DNA of 8,168 nucleotides from Bryobacterales bacterium (GCA_025462985.1 JAOAPP010000151.1:1-8168), one strand, 5' to 3'. Positions 1 through 7,410 are shown, counted from the stretch's first letter. Numbers and translations are program-made. The notes: generated from the sequence alone by a model not told the origin.

Positions 1-1
1 C

Positions 2-397
2 GATGCTCCCGACCGCGAGAAGTGTACAGCCCGCCGCGGCACCACCAACACGCCCCTTCAGGCGCTAGTGCTGATGAACGATCCCACCTATATCGAAGCC
101 TCACGAGCATTGGCGCAACGCGATCTCATCGAAGCAGGCCCGACGCCCACCGACAGAATCCGGTTCGCGTTCCGCCTCGCTACCGACCGTGATCCCACGC
201 CCAAAGAATTCCAGATTCTCGAAGGCCTCTACAAGAAAGAAATGATTCACTACGACACTGACCATGCCGCAGCGGAAAAGCTCCTGGCCATCGGCGAATC
301 GAAGCGCGATCCAAAACTGGATCCTGCTCAACTCGCCGCCTGGACTCTTGTCACCAGCACCATCCTCAACCTGGACGAGACCATCACCAAGAATTGA
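2..397 (+). CDS. DUF1553 (PSD1) domain protein, C-terminal fragment
   Basis: The frame is open from the left edge, so this is the last 131 residues of a longer protein whose start lies outside the window; the first in-frame ATG at 68 is internal. The motif [18 protein letters not shown] (about fragment residues 16-33), preceded by DAPDREKC, is the hallmark of the DUF1553/PSD1 C-terminal domain. A helical tail follows with the [16 protein letters not shown] segment usual in this family. Full-length members normally carry DUF1549 and often an N-terminal cytochrome c-like domain (PSCyt1), and are predicted to be exported; none of that part is visible. Members are very often encoded directly before a DUF1501 gene, as here. 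The biochemical function is unknown. The stop TGA (395-397) lies 8 bp before the preferred start of the next gene, which suggests translational coupling. Confidence 0.93.
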   Translation, partial: DAPDREKCTARRGTTNTPLQALVLMNDPTYIEASRALAQRDLIEAGPTPTDRIRFAFRLATDRDPTPKEFQILEGLYKKEMIHYDTDHAAAEKLLAIGESKRDPKLDPAQLAAWTLVTSTILNLDETITKN

Positions 398-405
398 AGC
401 CGCCA

Positions 406-1875
406 ATGAATCCTTTCGTCGAACGTGAACTAAATGTGACGCGCCGCCAGCTTTTCGGCCGAACCAGCAAAGGCATCGGCGTGATGGCGCTCGCCTCTCT
501 CCTCGATCCCAAACTATTCGGTCAGGAGGCTCCCGGCAAGAGCGCGGCCGAATTCGGCGGCCTCTCGGACCTTCCACACTTCGCACCTAAAGCCAAACGC
601 ATCATTTACCTGCACCAGTCCGGAGCGCCGTCCCAGATCGATCTGTTCGACTACAAGCCAAAGCTGATGGACATCTCCGGAACAGAGCTCCCCGATTCCG
701 TTCGCCAGGGCCAGCGCATTACCGGTATGACCTCTGGCCAGAACTCGCTTCCTGTTGCTCCCTCTATCTTCAAATTCGCCCGCGCCGGCGAAACCGGAAC
801 CTACATCAGTGAACTGCTCCCGCACACGGCCAAAATCCTCGACGAAGTAACGCTGATCAAAACCGTGAACACCGATGCCATCAATCACGATCCGGCAATC
901 ACGTTCATCCAAACTGGCTTCATGCAGCCGGGCCGCCCAAGCATGGGCTCCTGGGTCACCTACGGTCTCGGCAGCGAAAACAAAAATCTTCCGGCCTTCG
1001 TCGTCCTGATCTCGCAGGCCAATGCCCTGAACCGGGATCAACCGCTTTTCACTCGCCTCTGGTCCAGCGGCTTTCTTCCATCGAAGTATCAAGGTGTCCG
1101 CTTCCGAGCCTCTGGGGATCCGGTGCTCTTTCTGGCCAACCCGGACGGCATCGACCCTTCGACGCGCCGCAACATGCTCGACGCGCTCTCCGAGATGAAT
1201 CACATCACCGAGCAGAACTTCGGCGATCCCGAAGTGACGACTCGCATCTCTCAGTACGAGATGGCCTACCGCATGCAAACCTCCGTGCCGGAACTGACCG
1301 ATCTCTCAAAAGAGCCCGAGAGCACCTTTGAGCTTTATGGACCGGATTCGAAGAAGCCCGGCACCTACGCTGCGAACTGCTTGATGGCGCGGCGTCTCGC
1401 AGAACGTGGAGTTCGCTTCATTCAGCTCTACCACCGCGGCTGGGACCAGCACAATGACCTGCCACGCGACCTCGCTCTGCAGTGCAAGGGCACCGACCAG
1501 GCCTCCGCTGCGCTGGTCACCGATCTCAAGCAACGCGGCCTGCTCGATGACACGCTCGTGATCTGGGGCGGCGAATTCGGCCGTACCGTATACTGCCAGG
1601 GTCATCTCACAAAGGACAATTACGGTCGTGATCACCATCCCCGCTGCTTCTCCATGTGGTTCGCAGGCGGCGGCGTGAAACGCGGCTTCACGATCGGGGA
1701 AACCGACGACTTTTCCTACAACGCCGTCTCTGATCCGGTACCGATTCACGACGTGCAAGCCACCGTGCTGCACTGCCTTGGAATCGATCACAAACGCCTC
1801 ACTTACAAGTTCCAGGGGCGTCACTTCCGGTTGACCGACGTCGCCGGAAACGTAAATACGAAAGTGTTGGCCTAA
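406..1875 (+). CDS. DUF1501 family protein with Tat signal (sulfatase-like fold)
   Basis: This 489-residue protein matches the DUF1501 family at its usual full length. The N-terminus has a twin-arginine motif TRRQLFG (residues 12-18) followed by a hydrophobic stretch [11 protein letters not shown] (23-33), so Tat export is predicted. Family blocks in order are [17 protein letters not shown] (69-85), [11 protein letters not shown] (180-190), [17 protein letters not shown] (335-351), IWGGEFGRT (386-394), GRDHHP (407-412), and a C-terminal [20 protein letters not shown]1501 is related to the alkaline phosphatase/sulfatase superfamily; D347, H349, E390, D409, H410 and H411 are plausible metal or active-site residues, but that is inference and no substrate is known. 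I chose ATG 406. A TTG at 394 overlaps the upstream stop and would add four residues, but ATG is preferred and neither has a clear Shine-Dalgarno. Three bases separate it from the next gene. Confidence 0.95.
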   Translation: MNPFVERELNVTRRQLFGRTSKGIGVMALASLLDPKLFGQEAPGKSAAEFGGLSDLPHFAPKAKRIIYLHQSGAPSQIDLFDYKPKLMDISGTELPDSVRQGQRITGMTSGQNSLPVAPSIFKFARAGETGTYISELLPHTAKILDEVTLIKTVNTDAINHDPAITFIQTGFMQPGRPSMGSWVTYGLGSENKNLPAFVVLISQANALNRDQPLFTRLWSSGFLPSKYQGVRFRASGDPVLFLANPDGIDPSTRRNMLDALSEMNHITEQNFGDPEVTTRISQYEMAYRMQTSVPELTDLSKEPESTFELYGPDSKKPGTYAANCLMARRLAERGVRFIQLYHRGWDQHNDLPRDLALQCKGTDQASAALVTDLKQRGLLDDTLVIWGGEFGRTVYCQGHLTKDNYGRDHHPRCFSMWFAGGGVKRGFTIGETDDFSYNAVSDPVPIHDVQATVLHCLGIDHKRLTYKFQGRHFRLTDVAGNVNTKVLA

Positions 1876-1878
1876 AAC

Positions 1879-2913
1879 ATGTCTACTCGACGCGGATTTC
1901 TTTTTGCTGTAGGCGCGGGCGCTCCCCTCATCCTGGGCGCCGCCAATAAGTCAGGGTCGGCGAAACCCGTCCTGGGATCGGGCGAATACACCTACGAAGC
2001 TACTCACGACTGGGGCGACCTTCCTCCGCAGATCAAGTACGGCAACACTCACGGCGTTTGCGAAGACTCCCACGGGCATATCTATATCCATCACACCGTG
2101 AACGCCGCCAGCGAGAGCAGCGACTCCATGGTCGTCTTCGACTCCAAAGGCAAATTCGTCAAGAGCTGGGGCAAAGAGTTCAAGGGCGGCGCTCACGGCC
2201 TGCACATACGAAAAGAGGGCAGCACTGAATTTCTCTACCTCTGCGACACGCAGCGCGGCCTGGTCGTAAAAACCACGCTCGATGGCGAAGAAGTGTTCAC
2301 TCTCGGCTATCCGGACGCCTCAGATGCCTACAAGCCAAACGCTGACGGCAGCAAGAAAAAATACAGCCCCACCAATCTCGCCATCGCGCCGAACGGTGAC
2401 ATCTATGTCGGCGACGGCTACGGCTCCAGCTTTGTGAACGTCTACAACAAAGACGGCAAATACCTGCGCACGTTTGGCGGCGTCGGCAAGGATCCCGGGC
2501 AACTCAACTGCCCCCATGGAATCATCCTCGACAGTCGCGGCCCCGAGCCCATCTTGATGATTGCCGATCGCGCCAACCACCGCATACAAACCTTCAACTT
2601 GGCGGGCGAGCACATCGCCTTTATCGAGGGGACGAATCTACCTTGCTACTTCAGCTTCTCCAAGCGAGGCGAAACCGTAGTGCCCGATCTCGGTGCACGT
2701 GTCACACTGCTCGACCGGAACAATAAGGTCATCGAGCACCTCGGTGACGATTCCGCCGCTCACACTTGGGAACAGACCCGCAAACTCGACCGCAGCGCCT
2801 TCCAACCGGGCAAATTCGTCTGCCCCCACGGCGCATCCTTCGATCATCAGGGCAACGTCTTCGTCGTCGAGTGGGTGGAAGTCGGCCGAGTCACCAAGCT
2901 GCGCAAAGTCTAA
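1879..2913 (+). CDS. Tat-exported NHL-repeat six-bladed beta-propeller protein
   Basis: The 344-residue product begins with a strong twin-arginine motif TRRGFLF (residues 3-9), a hydrophobic core, and a likely cleavage region near AANKS (21-25). The rest reads as six NHL-like blades starting near residues 56, 104, 163, 211, 255 and 315. Clear examples are NLAIAPNGDIYVGDGYG (166-182) and DRANHRIQTF (230-239), each followed by a GxxxxxFG or similar turn. HG dipeptides open blades 1, 2, 4 and 6 (H58, H106, H213, H317). NHL propellers act as binding scaffolds, and related folds include the metal-dependent peptidyl-hydroxyglycine amidating lyase; whether this one is catalytic cannot be told from sequence. 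It sits 3 bp after the DUF1501 stop with no visible Shine-Dalgarno, so it is probably translated by coupling and works in the same exported unit. Confidence 0.9.
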   Translation: MSTRRGFLFAVGAGAPLILGAANKSGSAKPVLGSGEYTYEATHDWGDLPPQIKYGNTHGVCEDSHGHIYIHHTVNAASESSDSMVVFDSKGKFVKSWGKEFKGGAHGLHIRKEGSTEFLYLCDTQRGLVVKTTLDGEEVFTLGYPDASDAYKPNADGSKKKYSPTNLAIAPNGDIYVGDGYGSSFVNVYNKDGKYLRTFGGVGKDPGQLNCPHGIILDSRGPEPILMIADRANHRIQTFNLAGEHIAFIEGTNLPCYFSFSKRGETVVPDLGARVTLLDRNNKVIEHLGDDSAAHTWEQTRKLDRSAFQPGKFVCPHGASFDHQGNVFVVEWVEVGRVTKLRKV

Positions 2914-2918
2914 TTCCG

Positions 2919-2943
2919 GGAACTTCCCTTTACCGGTTTCGTA
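2919..2943 (+). promoter_or_regulatory. possible ECF-sigma-type promoter for the permease gene
   Basis: In the 51-bp gap after the NHL gene, GGAACTT (2919-2925) matches the -35 box of RpoE-like ECF promoters. CGTA (2940-2943) lies 16 bases after GGAAC, a spacing and -10 core typical of ECF-dependent promoters. Initiation would fall near 2950, just ahead of the ribosome binding site. The region also forms alternating half-sites, TTCC-G-GGAA-C-TTCC (2914-2927), which could be an operator or coincidence. This is a pattern match by eye only, and the permease could equally be read through from upstream. Confidence 0.3.
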
Positions 2944-2955
2944 TTAATTGGAAGC

Positions 2956-2960
2956 AGGAG
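2956..2960 (+). promoter_or_regulatory. Shine-Dalgarno AGGAG for the permease gene
   Basis: AGGAG ends four bases before ATG 2965. It is one of only two strong ribosome binding sites in the window and supports this start. Its presence contrasts with the preceding packed genes, which lack one, and fits the permease being translated independently. Confidence 0.7.
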
Positions 2961-2964
2961 CACC

Positions 2965-5433
2965 ATGCTACCTTCCCCCAACCAGGTTCGCCAACTCATC
3001 CGCAGGCTCGCTCGCAGCCCCTTGTTCAGCCTCGTCACGATATTCACAATCGCCTTGGCCGTGGGGGCGAATACCTCGATTTTCAGCGTCGTCAACGGCA
3101 TCCTGCTGAAGCCGCTCCCCTTCCCTGACCCCGGCCGCCTCATTGCCGTCTGGCTCACTGCGCCCGGACTCAACATCAAAGATGCCCCGCTCGCCCCGTC
3201 CATGTACTTCATCTTTCGAGAGCAGGGCAAGACTTGGGAAGATATTGGCGTATGGACCGGTGACTCGGTCAACATCACCGGGCGGGGTGCCCCCGAGCAG
3301 ATCGAAGCTCTCGACCTAACTGACGGCACGCTTCCTCTCCTGCGAGTTAAACCGCTTTTGGGGCGAGTCTTCACCCGGAAAGACGACAGTCCGGGCTCAC
3401 CACAGTCCGCCGTCCTGACATATGGCTATTGGCAGCGTCGCTTTGCAGGATCACCCAGCGTCATCGGGCAACGCGTGCTCGTGGATGGCGTGGCACACGA
3501 GATCATCGGCGTGCTCCCTAAATCGTTCCGGTTCATGGACCGCAATCCGGCGCTGCTCATGCCTCTTCAATTCGATCGCAGTAAAACCTATCTCGGCAAC
3601 TTCAGCTTCCAGGGCATCGCGCGCCTGAAGCCGGGCGTCACGCTTGCGCAATCTAACGCCGAAATCTCCCACCTGATTCCGGTGGCTCTCAGAAGCTTTC
3701 CAGCCTACCCGGGATTCAACATCGAATTCTTCTGGAAAGCCCAGATGGGCCCGAACAGCCGCGGTCTTAAGCAGGACTTGATTGGTGACCTCGGCAACAC
3801 CCTGTGGGCCCTGATGGCTACCATCGGAATCGTGTTGCTCATTGCCTGCGCGAATGTCGCGAACCTGCTGCTTGTGCGTGCGGAAGGCCGCCAGCAGGAG
3901 ATTGCCGTTCGCATCGCCATCGGCGCAAGCCGGCGTCAGATCGCGGCAGAGCTCTTTTCCGAAAGCATCGCACTGGGCTTGGCCGGAGGTGCCATCGGCC
4001 TGGGTCTCTCGCTCGTCTGCTTGCGTTTTCTCGTCGCTCTTGCTCCCGCCGATCTTCCCCGCCTCAGCGAGATCGCCATTGATTCGCATGTCCTGCTATT
4101 CACATTCGTCATTTCGTTGCTGGCCGGCTTGCTGTTCGGCAGTATTCCGGTCTTCAAATACGCGCGCGCCAGTGTCTCGCCCAACCTTCGCCAGGGTGGG
4201 CGGACCCTCAGCCAAAGCCGCGAGCGTCATCGGGCTCGGGGCGTCCTGGTCGTTGTTCAGGTGGCGCTCGCACTCGTACTGCTTATCAGTTCCGGCCTCA
4301 TGATTCGTACCTCTCGCGCCCTGCTGAATGTCCAGCCCGGCTTCACCGATCCTGCATCTCTGCAGACCATGGTGGTAGCTATCCCCGACGCGGAAGTAAA
4401 AGAACCCGAGCGCGCCTTCCATATGCAAGCAGAAATGGTGCGCCGCATGCGAGCCATACCAGGCGTCAGCTCGGCCGCCTTCGTGAGTTCGGTTCCGACA
4501 GACGGTACCATGCGTTTCGATCCCATCTTCGCCGAGGACCGCCATGAAAACGATAAACAGCCACCGCCTATTCGCCGCTTTAAATTCATCACCCCTGACT
4601 CGTTCAAAACCCTCGGAACACCCCTGCTGGCTGGGCGGGACTTCACCTGGACGGATCTGTCCGAGAAGCGGCCTGTCGTGATCGTTTCCGAAACCATCGC
4701 GCGTGAACTCTGGGGCGACCCCACTTCGGCCCTCGGCAAGCGCGTTCGCGAGACCACTACCGGCCCTTGGCGTGAAGTGGTCGCGGTTGCCGGAAACACT
4801 TACGACGACGGCGTCAATCAGAAGCCCACGGTGTCTGTTTATTGGCCCGCCATGATGAGAGACTTCGATGGCGACAAAGTTTCGCTTCGCCGTTCCATGA
4901 CTCTTCTTGTCAGAAGCAAGCGCGCCGGCTCGGAAAGCCTTGTCAAACAAATCGAAGCCGCGGTCTGGTCGGAGGATCCCAATATCCCCGCCGCAAACGT
5001 CCGCACCGTCGAGGAGATCTACCGCAAGTCCATGGCGCGGACTTCTTTCACGCTTGTCATCTTCAGCATCGCCGGTGCAATGGCTTTGTTGCTCGGTATC
5101 GTGGGCATTTACGGCGTCATTGCCTACTCGGTCGCACAGCGCACCCGCGAAATCGGGATTCGTCTCGCCCTTGGAGCTCAACAAGGCCAACTCTCGGCCA
5201 TGTTTCTCCGCCAGGGCTTGCTGCTCACGCTAACCGGCGTCGCGTGCGGGCTCGCGGTCGCCTTCCTCGTTCTACGGCTCGCTTCGTCGCTGCTCTTCGG
5301 CGTGAGCGCAGCTGATCCTGTCACTTACGCGTTCGTCTCCGTCGGACTACTTACTGTGGCCGCTTTAGCCACTTACATCCCGTCCCGACGAGCTGCCCGC
5401 GTGGACCCCAGCAGCGCCTTACAGGCCGAATAG
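2965..5433 (+). CDS. ABC transporter permease, ADOP family (MacB/FtsX duplicated)
   Basis: This 822-residue inner-membrane protein has two tandem MacB-type periplasmic core plus FtsX units. Hydrophobic segments lie near residues 19-44, 280-304, 334-358 and 375-397 (first unit) and 426-448, 695-722, 750-777 and 786-806 (second unit). The duplicated cytoplasmic motif is visible in both halves: RQQEIAVRIAIGAS (from about 308) and RTREIGIRLALGAQ (from 726). The opening ANTSIFSVVNGILLKPLPFP (35-54) and the closing PSRRAARVDPSSALQAE (806-822) are signatures of the acidobacterial duplicated orphan permeases. ADOPs resemble MacB but fuse two permease units, and no ATPase gene is next to this one, so it would need one supplied in trans. 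MacB relatives export or mechanically transmit across the periplasm; the substrate here is unknown. It follows the NHL gene by 51 bp with its own Shine-Dalgarno. Confidence 0.95.
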   Translation: MLPSPNQVRQLIRRLARSPLFSLVTIFTIALAVGANTSIFSVVNGILLKPLPFPDPGRLIAVWLTAPGLNIKDAPLAPSMYFIFREQGKTWEDIGVWTGDSVNITGRGAPEQIEALDLTDGTLPLLRVKPLLGRVFTRKDDSPGSPQSAVLTYGYWQRRFAGSPSVIGQRVLVDGVAHEIIGVLPKSFRFMDRNPALLMPLQFDRSKTYLGNFSFQGIARLKPGVTLAQSNAEISHLIPVALRSFPAYPGFNIEFFWKAQMGPNSRGLKQDLIGDLGNTLWALMATIGIVLLIACANVANLLLVRAEGRQQEIAVRIAIGASRRQIAAELFSESIALGLAGGAIGLGLSLVCLRFLVALAPADLPRLSEIAIDSHVLLFTFVISLLAGLLFGSIPVFKYARASVSPNLRQGGRTLSQSRERHRARGVLVVVQVALALVLLISSGLMIRTSRALLNVQPGFTDPASLQTMVVAIPDAEVKEPERAFHMQAEMVRRMRAIPGVSSAAFVSSVPTDGTMRFDPIFAEDRHENDKQPPPIRRFKFITPDSFKTLGTPLLAGRDFTWTDLSEKRPVVIVSETIARELWGDPTSALGKRVRETTTGPWREVVAVAGNTYDDGVNQKPTVSVYWPAMMRDFDGDKVSLRRSMTLLVRSKRAGSESLVKQIEAAVWSEDPNIPAANVRTVEEIYRKSMARTSFTLVIFSIAGAMALLLGIVGIYGVIAYSVAQRTREIGIRLALGAQQGQLSAMFLRQGLLLTLTGVACGLAVAFLVLRLASSLLFGVSAADPVTYAFVSVGLLTVAALATYIPSRRAARVDPSSALQAE

Positions 5434-5446
5434 TACTTATCGCCTG

Positions 5447-5453
5447 TATAAAT
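5447..5453 (+). promoter_or_regulatory. possible -10 element (TATAAAT) before the DUF4142 gene
   Basis: TATAAAT stands out as an AT-rich, -10-like hexamer in the 70-bp gap between the permease stop and the DUF4142 start. No good TTGACA-like -35 is found at 16-18 bp upstream, so this is weak. Between it and the ribosome binding site there is an 11-base palindrome AACGTGACGTT (5468-5478) that could be an operator. Confidence 0.3.
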
Positions 5454-5490
5454 ACGGATGCGGTACAAACGTGACGTTCGTCTAAACAAT

Positions 5491-5495
5491 GAGGA
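5491..5495 (+). promoter_or_regulatory. Shine-Dalgarno GAGGA that fixes the DUF4142 start
   Basis: GAGGA lies eight bases before ATG 5504, ideal spacing. It overlaps the more upstream in-frame ATG at 5489-5491, which has no such site in front of it. The shorter start is therefore favoured. Confidence 0.75.
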
Positions 5496-5503
5496 ATCTA
5501 CTT

Positions 5504-6013
5504 ATGCGAACCATCACTTCAGGACTTATCGTTTGCGGTCTCGCGTGCCTGCCTCTGACGGCCCAAAACGGTGGAGGCAACATCTCTGATCAGGCTTTCG
5601 TCGATCTCGCGGCGCAGACCGACATGACGGAAGCTCATTTGGGCCAGATGGCGCAGGAAACCGCCAGTTCGCAACAGGTGAAAGACTATGCCTCCATGCT
5701 TGTGACCGATCACACGGCCGATTACAAGAAACTCAGTGGCGTCGCCACGAAAGCCGGACTGACGGTTCCAAAGGGACTTAATCCCCAACACGAAAAGATG
5801 ATTGCGCCATTCGAAAAACTGAAGGGAAAGGCCTTTGACGCGCGTTATATCAAAGAGATGGTCATGGGTCATGAGACAGCCATTGCCGCCTATGAGAAAG
5901 AATCCCGAGACGGTCAGAACCCTGATCTGAAGACCTACGCAACCGAGGCCCTTCCCATCCTGCATAAGCACGCCGACGCCGCCAAGGACCTTCGCAAGAG
6001 TAAGTCCAGCTAG
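5504..6013 (+). CDS. secreted DUF4142 protein (ferritin-like four-helix fold)
   Basis: With the start at 5504 the product is 169 residues and begins with a clean Sec signal peptide, MRTITSGLIVCGLACLPLTA, with cleavage likely after A20. The mature part matches DUF4142: FVDLAAQTDMTEAHLG (32-47), a helix with QVKDYASMLVTDHTADYKKL (58-77), and a later helix pair with MGHETAIAAYEKES (121-134) and LPILHKHADAAKDL (150-163). The family is an alpha-helical ferritin-like bundle found in many soil bacteria. E43, H70, H123, E124 and H154 are positions that could bind metal, but metal binding is inferred and no enzymatic role is established. C15 is not in a good lipobox, so a soluble periplasmic protein is more likely than a lipoprotein. 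It is 70 bp downstream of the permease and converges on the PIG-L gene with a 7-bp gap. A start at 5489 would add five residues. Confidence 0.9.
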   Translation: MRTITSGLIVCGLACLPLTAQNGGGNISDQAFVDLAAQTDMTEAHLGQMAQETASSQQVKDYASMLVTDHTADYKKLSGVATKAGLTVPKGLNPQHEKMIAPFEKLKGKAFDARYIKEMVMGHETAIAAYEKESRDGQNPDLKTYATEALPILHKHADAAKDLRKSKSS

Positions 6014-6020
6014 CCCCCTT

Positions 6021-7385
6021 TTATTGCGGCAAGCCGAAATCTTTGCTGAGATCCACCAGCACCTCCACTGAGCCGATCGGCTTGCCGCCCGCCGATGCGG
6101 TGATCGTCACTTTCTGCCAGTCCTTGGCCGGCTGGCTGGCGGACTGCAGGTTGATTGATACTGGATACGTTTCCCCCGCCTTCACCGGATACTGATCGAA
6201 GTGGTCATACGAGTGATAGCTCCGCTTCCAGTCTTTCGGCAACGTAAGGGCAAGTGAAACGGTCCGGCCGGTTGCGCTATGTATCAGCACCGGAATGTGA
6301 AGCATGCTCGTCGCGCCAATCTGCACCTCCGGCGGCAGCAGTCCCGCCAGGCTCTCGAGCCCGTGGCTGCGTTGAAAGTCCCGATAGAAAGCAAACGGGC
6401 CTCCTAGCTCGATAGAATCTCCATCTTTCTTTTCGGGGACATAACCCGATGCACGAGCAAATTTTATCGGCTCAGACGTGATGCCCTCGAACGCATCGCC
6501 CGTTACGGAACCTTTCACCAATGACTTACCAAGCACGAGTCTCACCGGAACCTTGAAGTAAGTGAAGTCGCCGGAAGCCAAAGCGTGCTGCGCCATTTGC
6601 CCTGTGTCTCCCTGCGTCAGGTGCTTGCTCATCTCCTCCGCCGCCAGCAGATAGTACGGCTTTCCCTGAGAAGGCGACTTGTCTAGCGTCGAGTACTCCG
6701 GCCCCTTGCCTTTCATGAAATCCTGATTGGTCGCGTCACTAAAGAAATAAAGCTTCTTCGGCTGCCAGGGCTGCAGCCCCTCCGTCAGATTCCCGATATT
6801 AAACCGGTCTCGTGGAGCAGTCACCTGCTCAGGAAAAAACGTCGGATCACCGGCCAAGTCGAACGCTTCCGTTGCGATCACGCCCGCAGCCTGATGGTCG
6901 CCGTGGTTCTCGCCCGCCACATATTCCGGCAACCACGTCATCACCACGTCCGGGCGGGTCAATCGCATGATACGAACCGCGTTCCACAAAGCCGCGCCAT
7001 GGTTCCAGGTCTCGAGCGATCGCAAAACATCCTGGCCCGGAGTATCCGTTCCGCCAAGAAACCAGACATTCATCACGCCGAACGTCGCCAGCGCCTTTCT
7101 TGCCTCAATCTGGCGCTCCTCGGCGAGCGAAGCCGCCTGCGCGAGACTCACAGAATCGCCGCCGCCATTTCCGGGCGTCCCAAACACGACAGCCACCCGC
7201 TTGTGCTCTTCGTAAATGGCCCGCGCCAAATAGCCCGTAATCTCCGTCTCATCGTCCGGGTGAGCCACCACCAGCAGAATGTCGGCCTTGTATCGTTCAT
7301 CCGGCCCAGGCAGCTCAGGCGCAAGCTGCGCGGCCGCACTCTTCAGAAACACCAACGCGAACAAAAACAGGGGAGCAAGTCTCAT
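6021..7385 (-). CDS. secreted PIG-L family deacetylase with C-terminal beta-sandwich extension
   Basis: The 454-residue protein has a Sec signal (MRLAPLFLFALVFLKSAAA) followed by a PIG-L/LmbE domain. The zinc motif AHPDDE is at residues 41-46 and GENHGDHQAAG at 158-168. By analogy with MshB, H42, D45 and H164 are the zinc ligands and D44 the catalytic base, so N-deacetylation of an N-acetyl sugar or similar amide is likely; the substrate is unknown. Typical PIG-L proteins are about 230-300 residues; here about 200 extra residues follow. Their last part, roughly 365-450 (LHIPVLIHSATGRTVSLALT and onward), looks like an immunoglobulin-like NEW3 (NPCBM-associated) domain, suggesting glycan or surface binding. 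I chose ATG at 7385 because it opens a standard signal peptide and has a weak AAGAG seven bases upstream; a GTG at 7412 would add nine residues. The gene diverges from the oxidase gene. Confidence 0.92.
   Translation of the reverse strand: MRLAPLFLFALVFLKSAAAQLAPELPGPDERYKADILLVVAHPDDETEITGYLARAIYEEHKRVAVVFGTPGNGGGDSVSLAQAASLAEERQIEARKALATFGVMNVWFLGGTDTPGQDVLRSLETWNHGAALWNAVRIMRLTRPDVVMTWLPEYVAGENHGDHQAAGVIATEAFDLAGDPTFFPEQVTAPRDRFNIGNLTEGLQPWQPKKLYFFSDATNQDFMKGKGPEYSTLDKSPSQGKPYYLLAAEEMSKHLTQGDTGQMAQHALASGDFTYFKVPVRLVLGKSLVKGSVTGDAFEGITSEPIKFARASGYVPEKKDGDSIELGGPFAFYRDFQRSHGLESLAGLLPPEVQIGATSMLHIPVLIHSATGRTVSLALTLPKDWKRSYHSYDHFDQYPVKAGETYPVSINLQSASQPAKDWQKVTITASAGGKPIGSVEVLVDLSKDFGLPQ
6026..6088. 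repeat. 12-bp perfect inverted repeat in the PIG-L 3' end
   Basis: GCGGCAAGCCGA (6026-6037) is the exact reverse complement of TCGGCTTGCCGC (6077-6088), with a 39-base loop. Both arms are inside the coding region and encode parts of GGKPIG and FGLPQ. Neither strand shows a T-run just after the stem, so it is not a standard intrinsic terminator. Confidence 0.75.
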
Positions 7386-7391
7386 CGGTAA

Positions 7392-7410
7392 GCTCTTAGT
7401 GTAGAAGAGC
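7392..7410. promoter_or_regulatory. inverted repeat between divergent PIG-L and oxidase genes
   Basis: GCTCTT (7392-7397) and AAGAGC (7405-7410) are perfect 6-bp arms around a 7-base spacer, in the 29-bp gap between the two divergent start codons. Each arm also provides an AAGAG that could serve as a weak Shine-Dalgarno: on the plus strand five bases before ATG 7415, and on the minus strand seven bases before the ATG at 7385. It may be an operator, a pair of mirrored ribosome binding sites, or both. The gap is too short for two complete promoters, so promoter elements would have to reach into the opposing coding regions. Confidence 0.45.

Noticed and set aside
514..1278. Long open frame on the minus strand inside the DUF1501 gene
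   Set aside because: It is fully antisense to a well-conserved coding region, is rich in Arg/His/Val/Gly as codon-bias shadows are, and shows no recognisable domain.
2918..2931. GGGAACTTCCCTTT as an intrinsic terminator after the NHL gene
   Set aside because: The loop would be one base, or the stem only three pairs, and only three T residues follow; too weak to call.
4096..5190. 364-codon open frame on the minus strand inside the permease gene
   Set aside because: The plus-strand frame is a clear ADOP permease across this stretch; the antisense product has low-complexity charged composition, no motif and no plausible ribosome binding site.
5480..5485. GTCTAA as an RpoE-like -10 box for the DUF4142 gene
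   Set aside because: No GGAAC-like -35 at the right distance, and initiation would fall on the ribosome binding site.
6014..6024. CCCCCTTTTATT at the convergent junction as a terminator for the DUF4142 gene
   Set aside because: There is a T-run but no stable GC-rich hairpin directly before it.
6894..7391. 165-codon plus-strand frame antisense to the PIG-L gene
   Set aside because: The minus strand carries the AHPDDE zinc motif and signal peptide here; the plus-strand product is Arg/His/Gln rich and looks like a shadow.
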